From: Lewinellaceae bacterium
Lineage (GTDB): Bacteria > Bacteroidota > Bacteroidia > Chitinophagales > Saprospiraceae
Reading direction: 5' to 3'
DNA: 64,000 bases
NCBI GenBank assembly: GCA_020636045.1
Contig: JACJYP010000007.1
Span: 186,001-250,000, forward strand
This document shows, piece by piece, positions 16,813 through 25,710 of this stretch; the stretch's first letter is position 1; every line of letters begins with the position of its first letter. The position numbers were made by a program, and so were the translations under genes. The notes below the pieces were generated by a model, which saw only the letters and a list, made by a program, of their open reading frames with translations, searched no databases and was not told the origin of the DNA.

Positions 16813-17010
16813 AATTCGTGAGGACGAATGTAAGTATCGCGGGCAATTCAACGCCCGGCACTTATTTGTTCAAAAATGGCAATTCAAGGTCAAAACGGGC
16901 AAGTGTGAATACACTTATGACTGCGTTTGGCAAAAATGAACTCTGCATCCCGGCTTTGTGTTTGACACAACATTCGAGATATTCGCCGAACCGGCTCACC
17001 ACAACTCCCG

Positions 17011-17421
17011 ATGGACATAGAATTACTGAAATCCGAACTCAGGTACCGAAGCGCGCGTTCCGGCGGCAAGGGTGGGCAACACGTCAATAAAGTGGAAACG
17101 AAAGTGGAGGCGCGCCTGAACGTCCGGGAATCGCAGGCGCTGTCGGAAGAAGAGAAAGCCCTGGTACTCGAAAAACTCGAAGCGCAGGTCAGCGCGGAGG
17201 GCTATCTGAGCACGACCGACCAGAGCTCGCGTTCGCAACTCACCAACAAGCGGCTGGCCGAAGAAAAGATGATCGCGATGTTGACCCAGGCCCTGAAAAG
17301 ACCCAAAAAGCGCAAAAAAACGCGGGTCCCGCAGGCTGCCCGGGTGGCGCGCACCGATATGAAAAAGAAACTTTCGGAGAAAAAATCCATGCGCCGGGGA
17401 AAGTTCGGGCATGAAGAATAA
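17011..17421 (+). CDS. arfB: Alternative ribosome-rescue peptidyl-tRNA hydrolase
   Basis: A 136-aa stand-alone release-factor domain 3 protein (YaeJ/ArfB type). The catalytic GGQ is at residues 21-23 within RSARSGGKGGQHVNK. The C-terminal tail is very basic (KRPKKRKKTRVPQAARVARTDMKKKLSEKK), the part that in ArfB enters the empty mRNA channel of stalled ribosomes. It hydrolyses peptidyl-tRNA on non-stop complexes without needing a stop codon. Monocistronic, convergent with the FAD protein gene. Confidence 0.92.
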   Translation: MDIELLKSELRYRSARSGGKGGQHVNKVETKVEARLNVRESQALSEEEKALVLEKLEAQVSAEGYLSTTDQSSRSQLTNKRLAEEKMIAMLTQALKRPKKRKKTRVPQAARVARTDMKKKLSEKKSMRRGKFGHEE

Positions 17422-17428
17422 GCGCTTG

Positions 17429-19021
17429 CTAAGCGTTCGCCAGCAGCATCCTTTCCACAGCAAGGGCAACTTTCTGGCCGTCCATAGCGGCCGATATGAT
17501 CCCCCCGGCATAACCGGCACCTTCCCCGCAGGGAAACAGGCCCGGCATTTCCGGATGCATGAGCGTTTCTGCATCGCGCGGTATGCGCGCGGGAGCGCTG
17601 GTCCGGCTTTCCGTGGCCACCACATTGGCCTCGTTCGTATGGTACCCGCGCATCAGTTTGCCGAACTCGGTCAGTCCGTCGCGCAGACGCCGGTAAATGA
17701 AATCCGGCAGCAAGTCGTATAAAGGCGCTGGGTAAAGCCCCGGAATATAGGAGGAGCCGGGCAGGTCGGTCGACATGCGCCCGCGAATGAAATCGGGCAG
17801 TCGCAGCGCCGGGCCTTTCTGGCTGCCGTCGCCCGCGCCGAACAGCCGGCGTTCTACTTCGCTCTGGAACTCCAGCGCCGCGAAAACACCGTGTTTTGCC
17901 CAGGGCTTGAGGTCTTCCGCTTCCACAGCACTCACCACGCCCGAATTGGCGAAGGGCGAATCGCGGCGGCTCATGCTCATGCCGTTCACCACGATCTCGC
18001 CGGGCGCCGTAGCCGCCGGCACGATCAGGCCGCCGGGGCACATGCAAAAGGAAAATACCCCGCGCCCGGCAACCTGGCAAACGAGGCTGTAACTCGCCGC
18101 CGGCAGATCTTCGTCCCGACGCTTGCTTTTGTATTGTATCTCGTCGATCAGGGCCTGCGGGTGTTCTACCCTGACGCCCAATGCGAAAGGCTTCAGTTCG
18201 ATGCCGATACCCCTTTTGTGCAGCAAATGGTAAATATCGCGGGCCGAATGGCCCGTCGCGAGGATCACGGCATCTCCCCTGAACTCAACCGTAGCATTTC
18301 CCGGCGCCGCGTCCGGCTTTTCGGCAACCAGGCCGATCAGCTTGCCTTTATGGATGATCAGATCGGTCACACAATGTCCGAAGTGCACTTCACCGCCATA
18401 ATGCAGGATGGTTTCCCGGATATTCTGTACTACGCCCGGCAGTTTGTTGGAGCCGATGTGCGGATGTGCTTCCGTCAGAATATCCGCTTTGGAGCCGTGT
18501 TCCACCAGCAACTTGAGGGTTTTGTACACATCGCCGCGTTTGACGGACCGCGTGTACAGTTTGCCGTCGGAATAGGTACCGGCGCCTCCTTCGCCAAAGC
18601 AATAGTTGGAATGCGGATTTACTGCACCGTATTGCTGGATCGCGCGCAGGTCGCGCCGGCGGGTGCGCACGTCCTTGCCGCGATCGATCACCACGGGTTT
18701 GATGCCTCGTTCCAACAATTCGAGGGCTGCAAAATAACCCGCCGGACCGGCGCCGACGATCAGCACTATTCTCCGCCCGTCCACTTCGCGGAAACCGTCG
18801 AGCAGGGCAGGGGCAGGGCTAAAAACCTCGCCCTGTGCATATACCTCCGCCCGGACGCGAAATACCGGTTGCCGTGCGCGGGCATCGAGCGATGATTTCA
18901 GCACTTCCAGATGAGAAACCTGATCGGGGCGAATGCCCGCCTGCCTGGCCGCTTTTTGCCTGAGCAACTCCTCGTTGTGACGCTCGGAGGGCAAGAGCAC
19001 GAGTTCGACTAATTGTGGCAT
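17429..19021 (-). CDS. FAD-dependent oxidoreductase (COG2509-like)
   Basis: About 530 aa. The start is set at the ATG at 19021 (MPQLVELVLLPSE), because the 26 upstream residues look non-coding. An N-terminal alpha/beta cap of about 90 residues precedes the Rossmann FAD motif IVGAGPAGYFAALELLERG, then the family signatures FGEGGAGTYSDGKL, ATGHSARDIY, SFCMCPGG and a C-terminal GEGAGYAGGI FAD contact. The family is common in bacteria and often annotated only as an uncharacterised FAD-dependent dehydrogenase. The electron acceptor and substrate are unknown. It follows the small exported-protein gene by 19 bp and may share its transcript. Confidence 0.85.
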   Translation of the reverse strand: MPQLVELVLLPSERHNEELLRQKAARQAGIRPDQVSHLEVLKSSLDARARQPVFRVRAEVYAQGEVFSPAPALLDGFREVDGRRIVLIVGAGPAGYFAALELLERGIKPVVIDRGKDVRTRRRDLRAIQQYGAVNPHSNYCFGEGGAGTYSDGKLYTRSVKRGDVYKTLKLLVEHGSKADILTEAHPHIGSNKLPGVVQNIRETILHYGGEVHFGHCVTDLIIHKGKLIGLVAEKPDAAPGNATVEFRGDAVILATGHSARDIYHLLHKRGIGIELKPFALGVRVEHPQALIDEIQYKSKRRDEDLPAASYSLVCQVAGRGVFSFCMCPGGLIVPAATAPGEIVVNGMSMSRRDSPFANSGVVSAVEAEDLKPWAKHGVFAALEFQSEVERRLFGAGDGSQKGPALRLPDFIRGRMSTDLPGSSYIPGLYPAPLYDLLPDFIYRRLRDGLTEFGKLMRGYHTNEANVVATESRTSAPARIPRDAETLMHPEMPGLFPCGEGAGYAGGIISAAMDGQKVALAVERMLLANA

Positions 19022-19040
19022 AAAAAGATATTCCGGCAGG

Positions 19041-19469
19041 TCATTCCTTGCGCCGCAGCAGTTTTTTGTCTTCCGACCATGAAAAGGTGTCCGGCACAAA
19101 TATCTTGGCCTCGGGGATTTCCGTGATCTCCCCGTCGGGGGTTTTTACCCGTTTTTTCTTCCGGTCGGGCATTTTGGTGTATATCCGCACTTCTGGCATC
19201 ACGATCGTATCCATCGCCAGGTCATAGCGCCCTTCTTTGATGAGATAGTCGAGGATCTCGGGCGAACCGTGAGAAAGTTGTACGTTGGTTTCCACCAGTA
19301 TGGTACTGCCCGCCCATGAAAAGATATCGTATAAGTCGGCAATTTCAAGTTCAACCGTCTTTACCGAATCCACATCGAACACCTGGTATATTGTGCGCTC
19401 CATCTGCGCTCGTGCAGACGAGGATATATGCATTAAAAAAAGAACAGAGATCAACAGTCGGGAAATCAT
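19041..19469 (-). CDS. Exported protein, paralogue of the 19612-20037 product
   Basis: 142 aa with a Sec signal (MISRLLISVLFLMHISSSARA). The mature part aligns with the neighbouring upstream gene: FDVDSVKTVELEIADLYDIFSW against FNTDGKGTISLDLPGVIDLKVW, and YLIKEGRYDLAMDT against ELANIGRYNLVATP. Beta-rich and resembling the adhesin-like DUF4097/DUF2807 fold, but too divergent to assign. The C-terminus is basic (DRKKKRVKTP, KKLLRRKE). Periplasmic, function unknown. It lies just upstream of the FAD protein gene on the same strand. Confidence 0.7.
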   Translation of the reverse strand: MISRLLISVLFLMHISSSARAQMERTIYQVFDVDSVKTVELEIADLYDIFSWAGSTILVETNVQLSHGSPEILDYLIKEGRYDLAMDTIVMPEVRIYTKMPDRKKKRVKTPDGEITEIPEAKIFVPDTFSWSEDKKLLRRKE

Positions 19470-19509
19470 AGTCGCAGAATTTCGGGCAAATTTCGCAGGA
19501 AGCAGGCGG

Positions 19510-19555
19510 TTTTAAAAAATAAAATTGCCCGGAGGCTCTAACGCCATCCGGGCAA
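19510..19555 (-). terminator. Intrinsic terminator
   Basis: Stem TTGCCCGGAGGC / GCCATCCGGGCAA (19525-19536/19543-19555), followed on the minus strand by a long T-rich tract (19510-19524). It ends the transcript of the exported-protein gene at 19612-20037. Confidence 0.75.
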
Positions 19556-19611
19556 CGGAATTGTTTGTCTGTAGCGCGCCTTTACAACGCGCCTATTCCA
19601 CGGGTGAAAAA

Positions 19612-20037
19612 CTACTTCCTGTTGGCAGCGACCGTTTCGGCATTCGGTAAAATGTCGATGGTCAGATCTTTCGGAACGAATACTACGTACGTGAGTGTTT
19701 CGCGCAGTTCCTGTCCTTTTACCCTGATCTGCTTTTGCATGTTCGGCGCCTGAATGGTCAGGACATCGCCTTTAGGCGTAGCAACCAGGTTGTAACGTCC
19801 AATGTTAGCCAGCTCCCCCAGCATGGCTTCACTTCCCGTCGGGATACTTACAGTAATCCCGATCCGGATCGTGGGATTGTCCCACACTTTCAGATCAATA
19901 ACACCCGGCAAATCGAGACTGATCGTCCCTTTTCCATCGGTATTGAAAGACTTGGAAAATGTTTTTTCTGCCGATTGAGCGGCAACAGTCAGAGAAAGGG
20001 CGAGGAGGAATACGATCGAAGCAATTTTGTTTGTCAT
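19612..20037 (-). CDS. Exported beta-rich protein, paralogue of the 19041-19469 product
   Basis: 141 aa with a Sec signal ending SLTVAAQS. The mature domain is beta-stranded (KGTISLDLPGVIDLKVWDNPTIRIGITVSIPTG) and ends with VVFVPKDLTIDILPNAETV, reminiscent of DUF4097-type adhesin-like solenoids. It is the paralogue of the next gene on the same strand, separated by a terminator. It has an unusually strong Shine-Dalgarno for this phylum (AGGAGG at 20044-20049, six bases from the ATG). Function unknown. Confidence 0.72.
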   Translation of the reverse strand: MTNKIASIVFLLALSLTVAAQSAEKTFSKSFNTDGKGTISLDLPGVIDLKVWDNPTIRIGITVSIPTGSEAMLGELANIGRYNLVATPKGDVLTIQAPNMQKQIRVKGQELRETLTYVVFVPKDLTIDILPNAETVAANRK

Positions 20038-20043
20038 GGCGAA

Positions 20044-20049
20044 CCTCCT
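20044..20049 (-). promoter_or_regulatory. Strong Shine-Dalgarno site
   Basis: AGGAGG read on the minus strand, six bases upstream of the ATG at 20037. Perfect SD sequences are uncommon among the starts in this window. Confidence 0.6.
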
Positions 20050-20234
20050 TTTTTTATTGGTTCAAAGTAAAGATTTTATTTCGGAGAAAGCAAGTGTTCC
20101 GTAAAATTTTATTTTATTTTAATTTACGAAACACGAATCCAAAAGGTTGGGTTCCTGTTTGACTTTTTTGTTAAGCGAAGGTTTAGAGGGCAGTTTGACG
20201 TACCTTCGCCGGGAATACAAAATTCCCTTCCGAC

Positions 20235-21608
20235 ATGAAGCATTGGCACATCATTTCCGGTGTTGCGATCGCGCTCTTTTTTTCTGCCTGCGCTTACCGG
20301 GGACACGGCCCGCACCTGCACGGCCCCCTGCTCAAAGGCAATGCCGGCCTGCAAAACGGCCCCATGATCGGCTACGTCGACATGATGGAAGCGCTGATCT
20401 GGGTACAGACAAAAAGCGATGCCTATGTCCGCGTGCAATACTGGGAAGAAGCCGCGCCCAACGCGAAATACTGGACCGCGCCCGTACGCTGCCATCCGCA
20501 GAGCCTGACAGCCAAATGCATCGCCAATCAGGTGCAACCGGGCCGCAGTTACGCTTATACTGTTTACATCAACGGAAAGCCGGTAACGCTCCCTTATCCT
20601 GCCACTTTTAAAACCCAGACCCTGTGGCAATGGCGCACCGATCCGCCCGAGTTCAGTCTGGCTACGGGAAGTTGCGCCTATGTGAACGAACCGGAATACG
20701 ACCGCCCGGGAACACCCTACGGCTCCGACTTTCACATTTTCAACGCTATTTACCGGCAAAAACCCGACCTGATGCTTTGGCTGGGCGACGACGTGTACTA
20801 CCGCGAGCCGGACTGGAACACGCGTACCGGCATGATACACCGCTGGACCCACGACCGCGCCCTGCCCGAATTGCAGCCGCTGCTGGCCTCCACGCCGCAG
20901 TACGCCATCTGGGACGACCACGATTTCGGCCCGAACGATTCGGACGGCTCCTGGATACACAAAGAGATGGCCTGGGAAGTGTTCCGCGAGTTCTGGGGCA
21001 ACCCCACTTTCGGGGTGAACGGCCAAAAGGGTTGTACCACCAAATTCGAATACGCCGATATCGACTTTTTCCTGCTCGACAACCGGTATTTCCGCACCCC
21101 CAATCATTGCGCCACCTGCCCCGACCGCACCCTGCTGGGCAAAGAGCAGATGGAATGGTTCATGGGCGCCCTCGCCGAAAGCAGGGCGCCGTTCAAACTG
21201 GTGGCGATCGGCGGCCAGGTGGTCACGACCAACGACCACCACGAAACCTGCTTTCACTACTATCCGGCCGAGCGCGACACGCTGTTGCAGTTTATCGAGC
21301 GGGAAAACATAAAAGGCGTGGTGTTCCTGACCGGCGACCGGCATTTTACCGAATTGAGCGCCATGCAAAACAAGGCCGGCAACTGGGTGTACGACCTGAC
21401 CACTTCTTCGCTGACCGCCGGTTCGTATACCAATGCCGACAAAGAGGCCAATGCGCATCGCGTGGAAGGCACCCTTGTGAACCGGCACAACTTTTCGATC
21501 CTGCATTTCAGCGGCCCGCGCACCAGGCGTGAGCTGGAGATCAGGAATTACGACGCCGACGGGCAGATGACCTGGACAAAAACCATCACTGCCGAAGGGC
21601 TGAAGTAA
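20235..21608 (+). CDS. PhoD-like alkaline phosphatase/phosphodiesterase lipoprotein
   Basis: 457 aa with a lipoprotein signal (FFSAC, near Cys19), so probably anchored in the envelope. A short fibronectin-like N-terminal region (residues 45-130) precedes the PhoD metallophosphatase core: GSCAY, LWLGDDVYYREPDW, WDDHDFGPNDSD and GDRHFTE supply metal ligands. A four-Cys cluster (CATCPDRT region) may be structural. The family releases phosphate from phosphodiesters or monoesters, often under phosphate limitation; the substrate is not determined. It precedes gpsA by 41 bp and may be co-transcribed. Confidence 0.9.
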   Translation: MKHWHIISGVAIALFFSACAYRGHGPHLHGPLLKGNAGLQNGPMIGYVDMMEALIWVQTKSDAYVRVQYWEEAAPNAKYWTAPVRCHPQSLTAKCIANQVQPGRSYAYTVYINGKPVTLPYPATFKTQTLWQWRTDPPEFSLATGSCAYVNEPEYDRPGTPYGSDFHIFNAIYRQKPDLMLWLGDDVYYREPDWNTRTGMIHRWTHDRALPELQPLLASTPQYAIWDDHDFGPNDSDGSWIHKEMAWEVFREFWGNPTFGVNGQKGCTTKFEYADIDFFLLDNRYFRTPNHCATCPDRTLLGKEQMEWFMGALAESRAPFKLVAIGGQVVTTNDHHETCFHYYPAERDTLLQFIERENIKGVVFLTGDRHFTELSAMQNKAGNWVYDLTTSSLTAGSYTNADKEANAHRVEGTLVNRHNFSILHFSGPRTRRELEIRNYDADGQMTWTKTITAEGLK

Positions 21609-21649
21609 AAAACTACTTTTACGCTTGAAAATATCTTTACCAAACGCAT

Positions 21650-22696
21650 ATGTCTACATTTAATCCGGTAGGTGTCATCGGCGCAGGAAGTTTCGGGACG
21701 GCCGTGGCCAACCTGTTGGCCGACAATGTCGACGTATTGCTGTACAGCCGCCAGGAGGAGACTGTAAAGTCTATCAACCGGACGCGCTTGCACCTGGGCG
21801 TGCCCATCGAGGCTCGCGTAACCGCTACCAGCGATCTGGAAGAACTGGCGCGCAATTGCACCCTGCTGCTGCCCATCGTGCCGTCTACAAGTTTCCGCCA
21901 GACGATGCGGAGCATTGCCCCTTACCTGCGCCCGCATCACATGGTGATACACGGCACCAAAGGATTCGACCTTAAAGATCTGGAAGAAGAAGACCTGGAA
22001 AACCCCGGTCTTGTACTCACCCGCTCCAACGTGCGCACTATGAGCGAAGTCGTGCTGGAAGAAACCAGCGTCGTGCGCGTAGGATGCCTCTCGGGGCCCA
22101 ATCTCGCCATTGAAATTATGGAAGGGCAGCCAACGGCCACGCTGGTCGGCAGCCGCTTCAGGGAAGTGATACAGGCCGGCCAAACGGCGCTCAACAGCCA
22201 GCGTTTTCACGTATTCGGGTCGTACGATATCCTCGGCGCGGAACTGGCCGGCGCCCTCAAAAATATCGTTGCCCTCGGATCGGGCATTCTCGGCGGGCTT
22301 GGGCTCGGGCGCAACATTCAGGGGCTGCTGATCGCCCGCGGACTGGCCGAGATGGTGTACTTCGGAAAATCGCTCGGCGCATCGAGCCAGGCCTTTATCG
22401 GCGTCGCAGGCATCGGCGACCTCGTTGCAACGGCCACCAGCGCCAACAGCCGCAACTATACGTTCGGCACGCGCCTTGCGACCGGCGAAACCACCGCGCA
22501 GATCCGAAAAACGATGCCCGAACTCGCCGAAGGCGTCCGTACCCTGCGCATCGCGCATCAGCTGGCCCGGCAATACAAATTGCACGTGCCGATCACTTCC
22601 ATGCTTTATTCAGTAGTGTTCGAAGCGTTTCCCATTGAAAAGGCGCTGGACTACCTGATGTCCTACCCCTATGCGGTAGACGTGGATTTTTTGTAG
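21650..22696 (+). CDS. gpsA: Glycerol-3-phosphate dehydrogenase [NAD(P)+]
   Basis: Reduces dihydroxyacetone phosphate to sn-glycerol 3-phosphate for phospholipid synthesis, in the cytosol. 348 aa, usual length. The N-terminal Rossmann motif GAGSFGTAVANLLADN is present, as are HGTKGFDL, SGPNLAIEI and the catalytic-Lys helix ELAGALKNIVALGSGI. The C-terminal helical substrate domain (TATSANSRNYTFG... LAEGVRTLRIAHQLARQY) is intact. It is convergent with the SPFH gene and shares the terminator region between them. Confidence 0.94.
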   Translation: MSTFNPVGVIGAGSFGTAVANLLADNVDVLLYSRQEETVKSINRTRLHLGVPIEARVTATSDLEELARNCTLLLPIVPSTSFRQTMRSIAPYLRPHHMVIHGTKGFDLKDLEEEDLENPGLVLTRSNVRTMSEVVLEETSVVRVGCLSGPNLAIEIMEGQPTATLVGSRFREVIQAGQTALNSQRFHVFGSYDILGAELAGALKNIVALGSGILGGLGLGRNIQGLLIARGLAEMVYFGKSLGASSQAFIGVAGIGDLVATATSANSRNYTFGTRLATGETTAQIRKTMPELAEGVRTLRIAHQLARQYKLHVPITSMLYSVVFEAFPIEKALDYLMSYPYAVDVDFL

Positions 22697-22705
22697 AAGA
22701 AGGGA

Positions 22706-22748
22706 TAAAAAAAGTCCCGAACGCTTCGTGTCTGAAAAATTCGGGACT
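22706..22748 (-). terminator. Intrinsic terminator between convergent genes
   Basis: Nine-bp stem AGTCCCGAA / TTCGGGACT (22713-22721/22740-22748), followed on the minus strand by a seven-T run. It ends the SPFH transcript, and the same stem may serve gpsA. Confidence 0.8.
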
Positions 22749-22767
22749 GTACGTGGGCGAAGCAGCA

Positions 22768-23685
22768 TTATTGCTTCGGCGGTGCGTAATCCATGGTGTT
22801 GAGCGCCATCAGTTCCTTCAGTGTTTTTTGCATGCCATCGACGGAGCCGTCGAGGAAAATGATATTCCCCTTCCCGTGCTCGGTGAAGTTTTTCACCGCC
22901 TCCGTCCACATCGAGAACAGAATGACCGAAGTGTCGAGGTTGGCGGTCTGCATTTCCTTGGCGGCATGGCTCATGCCTTTCGCCACTTCTTCGCGGAACA
23001 AAGCAACTGCCTGACCGCGCATACGGGCGGCTTCGCGCTCGGCCTCTGCGGCGATCTTGATGGCGTTGCCTTCTGCCTCGGCAGCCTTGGTTTTGGTGAT
23101 CAGCAAAGCCTGGCCTTCGTTTTCGGCGGCGGCTTTCAGGTTGTTAGCAGCCACGATCTTCGACATCGAGCGCATCACTTCTTCATCGAAAGTGATGTCA
23201 TTGATCTGGAGATCGATGAGGTGATATCCCCAGTCTTCGAGCATATGATCGATGTTGATCTTTACTGCTTCCGTGATCTCGCGGCGCAGGCCGAGTATCT
23301 CCTGTTGTTTTTTGGTGGCTACAAAAGAACGGATATTGCCTTCCACCGTGCGCGTCAGCGTCGCCATGAAATCGCGATCGCTGAGAAAACGGAAGGCCAC
23401 TTTTTTGATCGTTTCTTCATTGTTGTCCATCACGGAAAAGAGGAGCAATGAAGTAAAATGCACGTTGGCCTGGTCGACCGTGACCGCCTGAAAGGTGAGT
23501 TCAGCCGCGCGGTTTTGCACGGAAATGCGCTTGAAAACACGTTCTACGAGTGGAATGCGGAAGTTGAGGCCCGGGTAAAGGGTGCGGCTATATTTTCCAA
23601 AGATCGTGGTCACGGCCACCGTAGCCTGCTGAACGGTTACGATACTGAGCACGATCAAGGCCAGTAAGATAGCAAGAAGGATCAT
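22768..23685 (-). CDS. SPFH/band 7 membrane protein (stomatin/HflK-like)
   Basis: 305 aa from the ATG at 23685 (MILLAILLALIVLSIV); 46 upstream in-frame codons lack coding character and were dropped. One N-terminal membrane anchor precedes the SPFH domain (VQQATVAVTTIFGKYSRTLYPGLNFRIPLVERV ... TLTRTVEGNIRSFVATKKQQEIL) and a long Ala/Glu-rich coiled coil (NNLKAAAENEGQALLITKTKAAEAEGNAIKIAAEAEREAARMRGQ). Such proteins form large membrane-bound rings and organise membrane microdomains or protease complexes. No NfeD or protease partner is adjacent. Confidence 0.88.
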   Translation of the reverse strand: MILLAILLALIVLSIVTVQQATVAVTTIFGKYSRTLYPGLNFRIPLVERVFKRISVQNRAAELTFQAVTVDQANVHFTSLLLFSVMDNNEETIKKVAFRFLSDRDFMATLTRTVEGNIRSFVATKKQQEILGLRREITEAVKINIDHMLEDWGYHLIDLQINDITFDEEVMRSMSKIVAANNLKAAAENEGQALLITKTKAAEAEGNAIKIAAEAEREAARMRGQAVALFREEVAKGMSHAAKEMQTANLDTSVILFSMWTEAVKNFTEHGKGNIIFLDGSVDGMQKTLKELMALNTMDYAPPKQ

Positions 23686-23925
23686 AGATGTGGAGATGTT
23701 TGAAGTTTGATTTACGGTCAAAGATTTGGGGGCAAAGGCCTTAAAAGCAATATCTGCCGCCCGTTTCACGACCAAACCTAGTGATTTTGGGCATGAACAA
23801 ACCAAAAAATTCGTCGTGACCACCCGCTAAAATCCGGGTCGATTGGTTCCCACCGTTTATCATAGTGAAAAAAAGTTAACAGTAGCAGTTGGCGGCAGCA
23901 GGGTTGCTATGGGTACAAATTACTG

Positions 23926-25635
23926 CTAAAAACCGGCCGCCTGTCCGTCCTTCCTGCTTTCCGATGCCCCGAAATACACCCCCGAAGCCGCATCGTAGCG
24001 GATCGCCTGGTACCCGCCGTAACTGCCCGGCAGCGCCCAGCCCACTTTATGACCCATCCTCATCAGGGCTCTTATGGTTTCATATGGGAACCCGTTCTCC
24101 AGGTTGATCTGACCGCTTCCCTCCATTTTTTCGCCCGTCGGCTCGCTGCTTCCCTGGTGGTCGATGCGCGGAGCATCGCCCGCTTCCTGCGCATTCATAC
24201 CGAAGTCGATCATGTTCATCAATATCTCCACGTGCCCGAGCGGCTGGAAACTGCCCCCCATGACGCCGAACGACATCCAGGGCTTGCCGTTTTTGGTCAC
24301 GAATGCCGGAATGATGGTGTGAAAAGGGCGCTTGTGCGGAGCGTAGGTATTCGCTTGGCCCGGCTCCAGCGTAAAAAGTTGTCCGCGGTCCTGTAGCATA
24401 AAGCCCAGACCATCGGGCACCATGCCCGAACCGAACCCGCGGAAATTGCTCTGGATCAGCGATACCATATTGCCTTCTCCGTCGGCTACAGTGAGGTAAA
24501 TGGTGTCGCCATCTTTCAGGTTGGGGTTGCCCGCCTCCACATGGCGCGCCGCGCGGTTGGCATCGATGAGTTTTCTGCGCTCGGCGGCATATGCTTTCGA
24601 AAGCAGGCGCGTGACAATGCCGGGTTCCATGTACTCGAGGTCTGCGTAGAATTTTGCGCGGTCTTCAAAAGCCAGTTTTTTCGCTTCCACGAACAGATGT
24701 ATATGTTCGGGCGAGCCGAAAGTCATATTCTTAAAATCGAAGCCTTCCAGGATGTTGAGCATCTGCAGGGCGCAGATACCCTGGCCATTTGGCGGCAATT
24801 CCCACACGTCGTAACCGCGATAATTGACCGAAACCGGCTCCACCCATTCCGAATGGTGGTCGGCCAGGTCGCGATAACCGAGAAAACCGCCGTTTTTCCG
24901 CATGAAGGTATCGATCCTGCGGGCAATCTCACCCTTGTAGAATACATCGCGGCCGCCGCTGGCGATCTGCTCCAGCGTTGCGGCCAGCAACGGATTGCGG
25001 AATACTTCGCCCCGGGCCGGCGCCTTGCCGTCCGGCAAATAAACGTCCCTGACATTCGGATACTTCCCGTAGACGGCCTCCACACGCTGCCAGGAAACAG
25101 AAGCCTCGTCGGCCACGGCAAACCCGTCGCGGGCATAGCCGATCGCATAGGAAAGGATGTCCTGCATGGAGCGGCGTCCGAATTTTCCGTGCAGGGCAAA
25201 CCAGCCGTCGACACAGCCGGGCACGGTGACCGGCAAGGGGCCGAAAGGCGGTATAAAATCTATGTTGCGCCTTTGGAAAGAGTCGAGCGCGAGGGCGTAT
25301 GGAGATCGCCCGGAGGCGTTGAGCCCATGTAGTTTGCCCGTTTTCGCCTCATACACGATGGCGAACAGGTCCCCGCCGATCCCGTTGACGTGCGGCTCCA
25401 CCACGCCCAGCACTGCATTTGCGGCGATGGCTGCATCTACTGCCGTCCCTCCCTTTCGCAGCACATCAAGAGCGGCGGCAGTCGCCAGCGGGTGGCTGGT
25501 GCAGGCAATGCCGTTGCGCGCCATCACCTCCGAGCGCGTGGCGAATACCTTGCCGAGGGGGCGGTCCTGCGCGAAAGCGGAAAACCGGAATAACAAGGTG
25601 ACGGCAGCGAATAAAAGAGCGTTGCGGGTTCTCAT
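23926..25635 (-). CDS. ggt: Gamma-glutamyltransferase family protein
   Basis: 569 aa with a Sec signal (MRTRNALLFAAVTLLFRFSAFAQ), so periplasmic. The Ntn-hydrolase is made as a precursor that cleaves itself; the predicted nucleophile is Thr378 in GDTIYLTVADGEGN, matching the TTHxSVVD motif of the family. Supporting motifs are GGTAVDAAIAANAVLGVVEPH, NGIGGD, LPPNGQG and GGSFQPLGH. It transfers or hydrolyses gamma-glutamyl groups, for example from glutathione. The whole protein looks intact. It is divergent from the TonB-dependent receptor gene. Confidence 0.9.
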   Translation of the reverse strand: MRTRNALLFAAVTLLFRFSAFAQDRPLGKVFATRSEVMARNGIACTSHPLATAAALDVLRKGGTAVDAAIAANAVLGVVEPHVNGIGGDLFAIVYEAKTGKLHGLNASGRSPYALALDSFQRRNIDFIPPFGPLPVTVPGCVDGWFALHGKFGRRSMQDILSYAIGYARDGFAVADEASVSWQRVEAVYGKYPNVRDVYLPDGKAPARGEVFRNPLLAATLEQIASGGRDVFYKGEIARRIDTFMRKNGGFLGYRDLADHHSEWVEPVSVNYRGYDVWELPPNGQGICALQMLNILEGFDFKNMTFGSPEHIHLFVEAKKLAFEDRAKFYADLEYMEPGIVTRLLSKAYAAERRKLIDANRAARHVEAGNPNLKDGDTIYLTVADGEGNMVSLIQSNFRGFGSGMVPDGLGFMLQDRGQLFTLEPGQANTYAPHKRPFHTIIPAFVTKNGKPWMSFGVMGGSFQPLGHVEILMNMIDFGMNAQEAGDAPRIDHQGSSEPTGEKMEGSGQINLENGFPYETIRALMRMGHKVGWALPGSYGGYQAIRYDAASGVYFGASESRKDGQAAGF

Positions 25636-25680
25636 GATCTGTAATTGTGCGTTTTCTAAAGATGCTCTGCCAAGGAACCC

Positions 25681-25688
25681 TATTTTTG
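25681..25688 (+). promoter_or_regulatory. -7 promoter element of the TonB-dependent receptor
   Basis: TATTTTTG (TAnnTTTG), 22 bp upstream of the ATG. No good -33 TTG is visible at the usual spacing. Confidence 0.4.
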
Positions 25689-25710
25689 CCGGAAATTCAG
25701 ATATTCAGCC

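Noticed and set aside
20124..21506. 460-codon minus-strand ORF over the PhoD-like gene
   Set aside because: The plus-strand gene has clear PhoD motifs; the minus frame has none and overlaps almost all of it.
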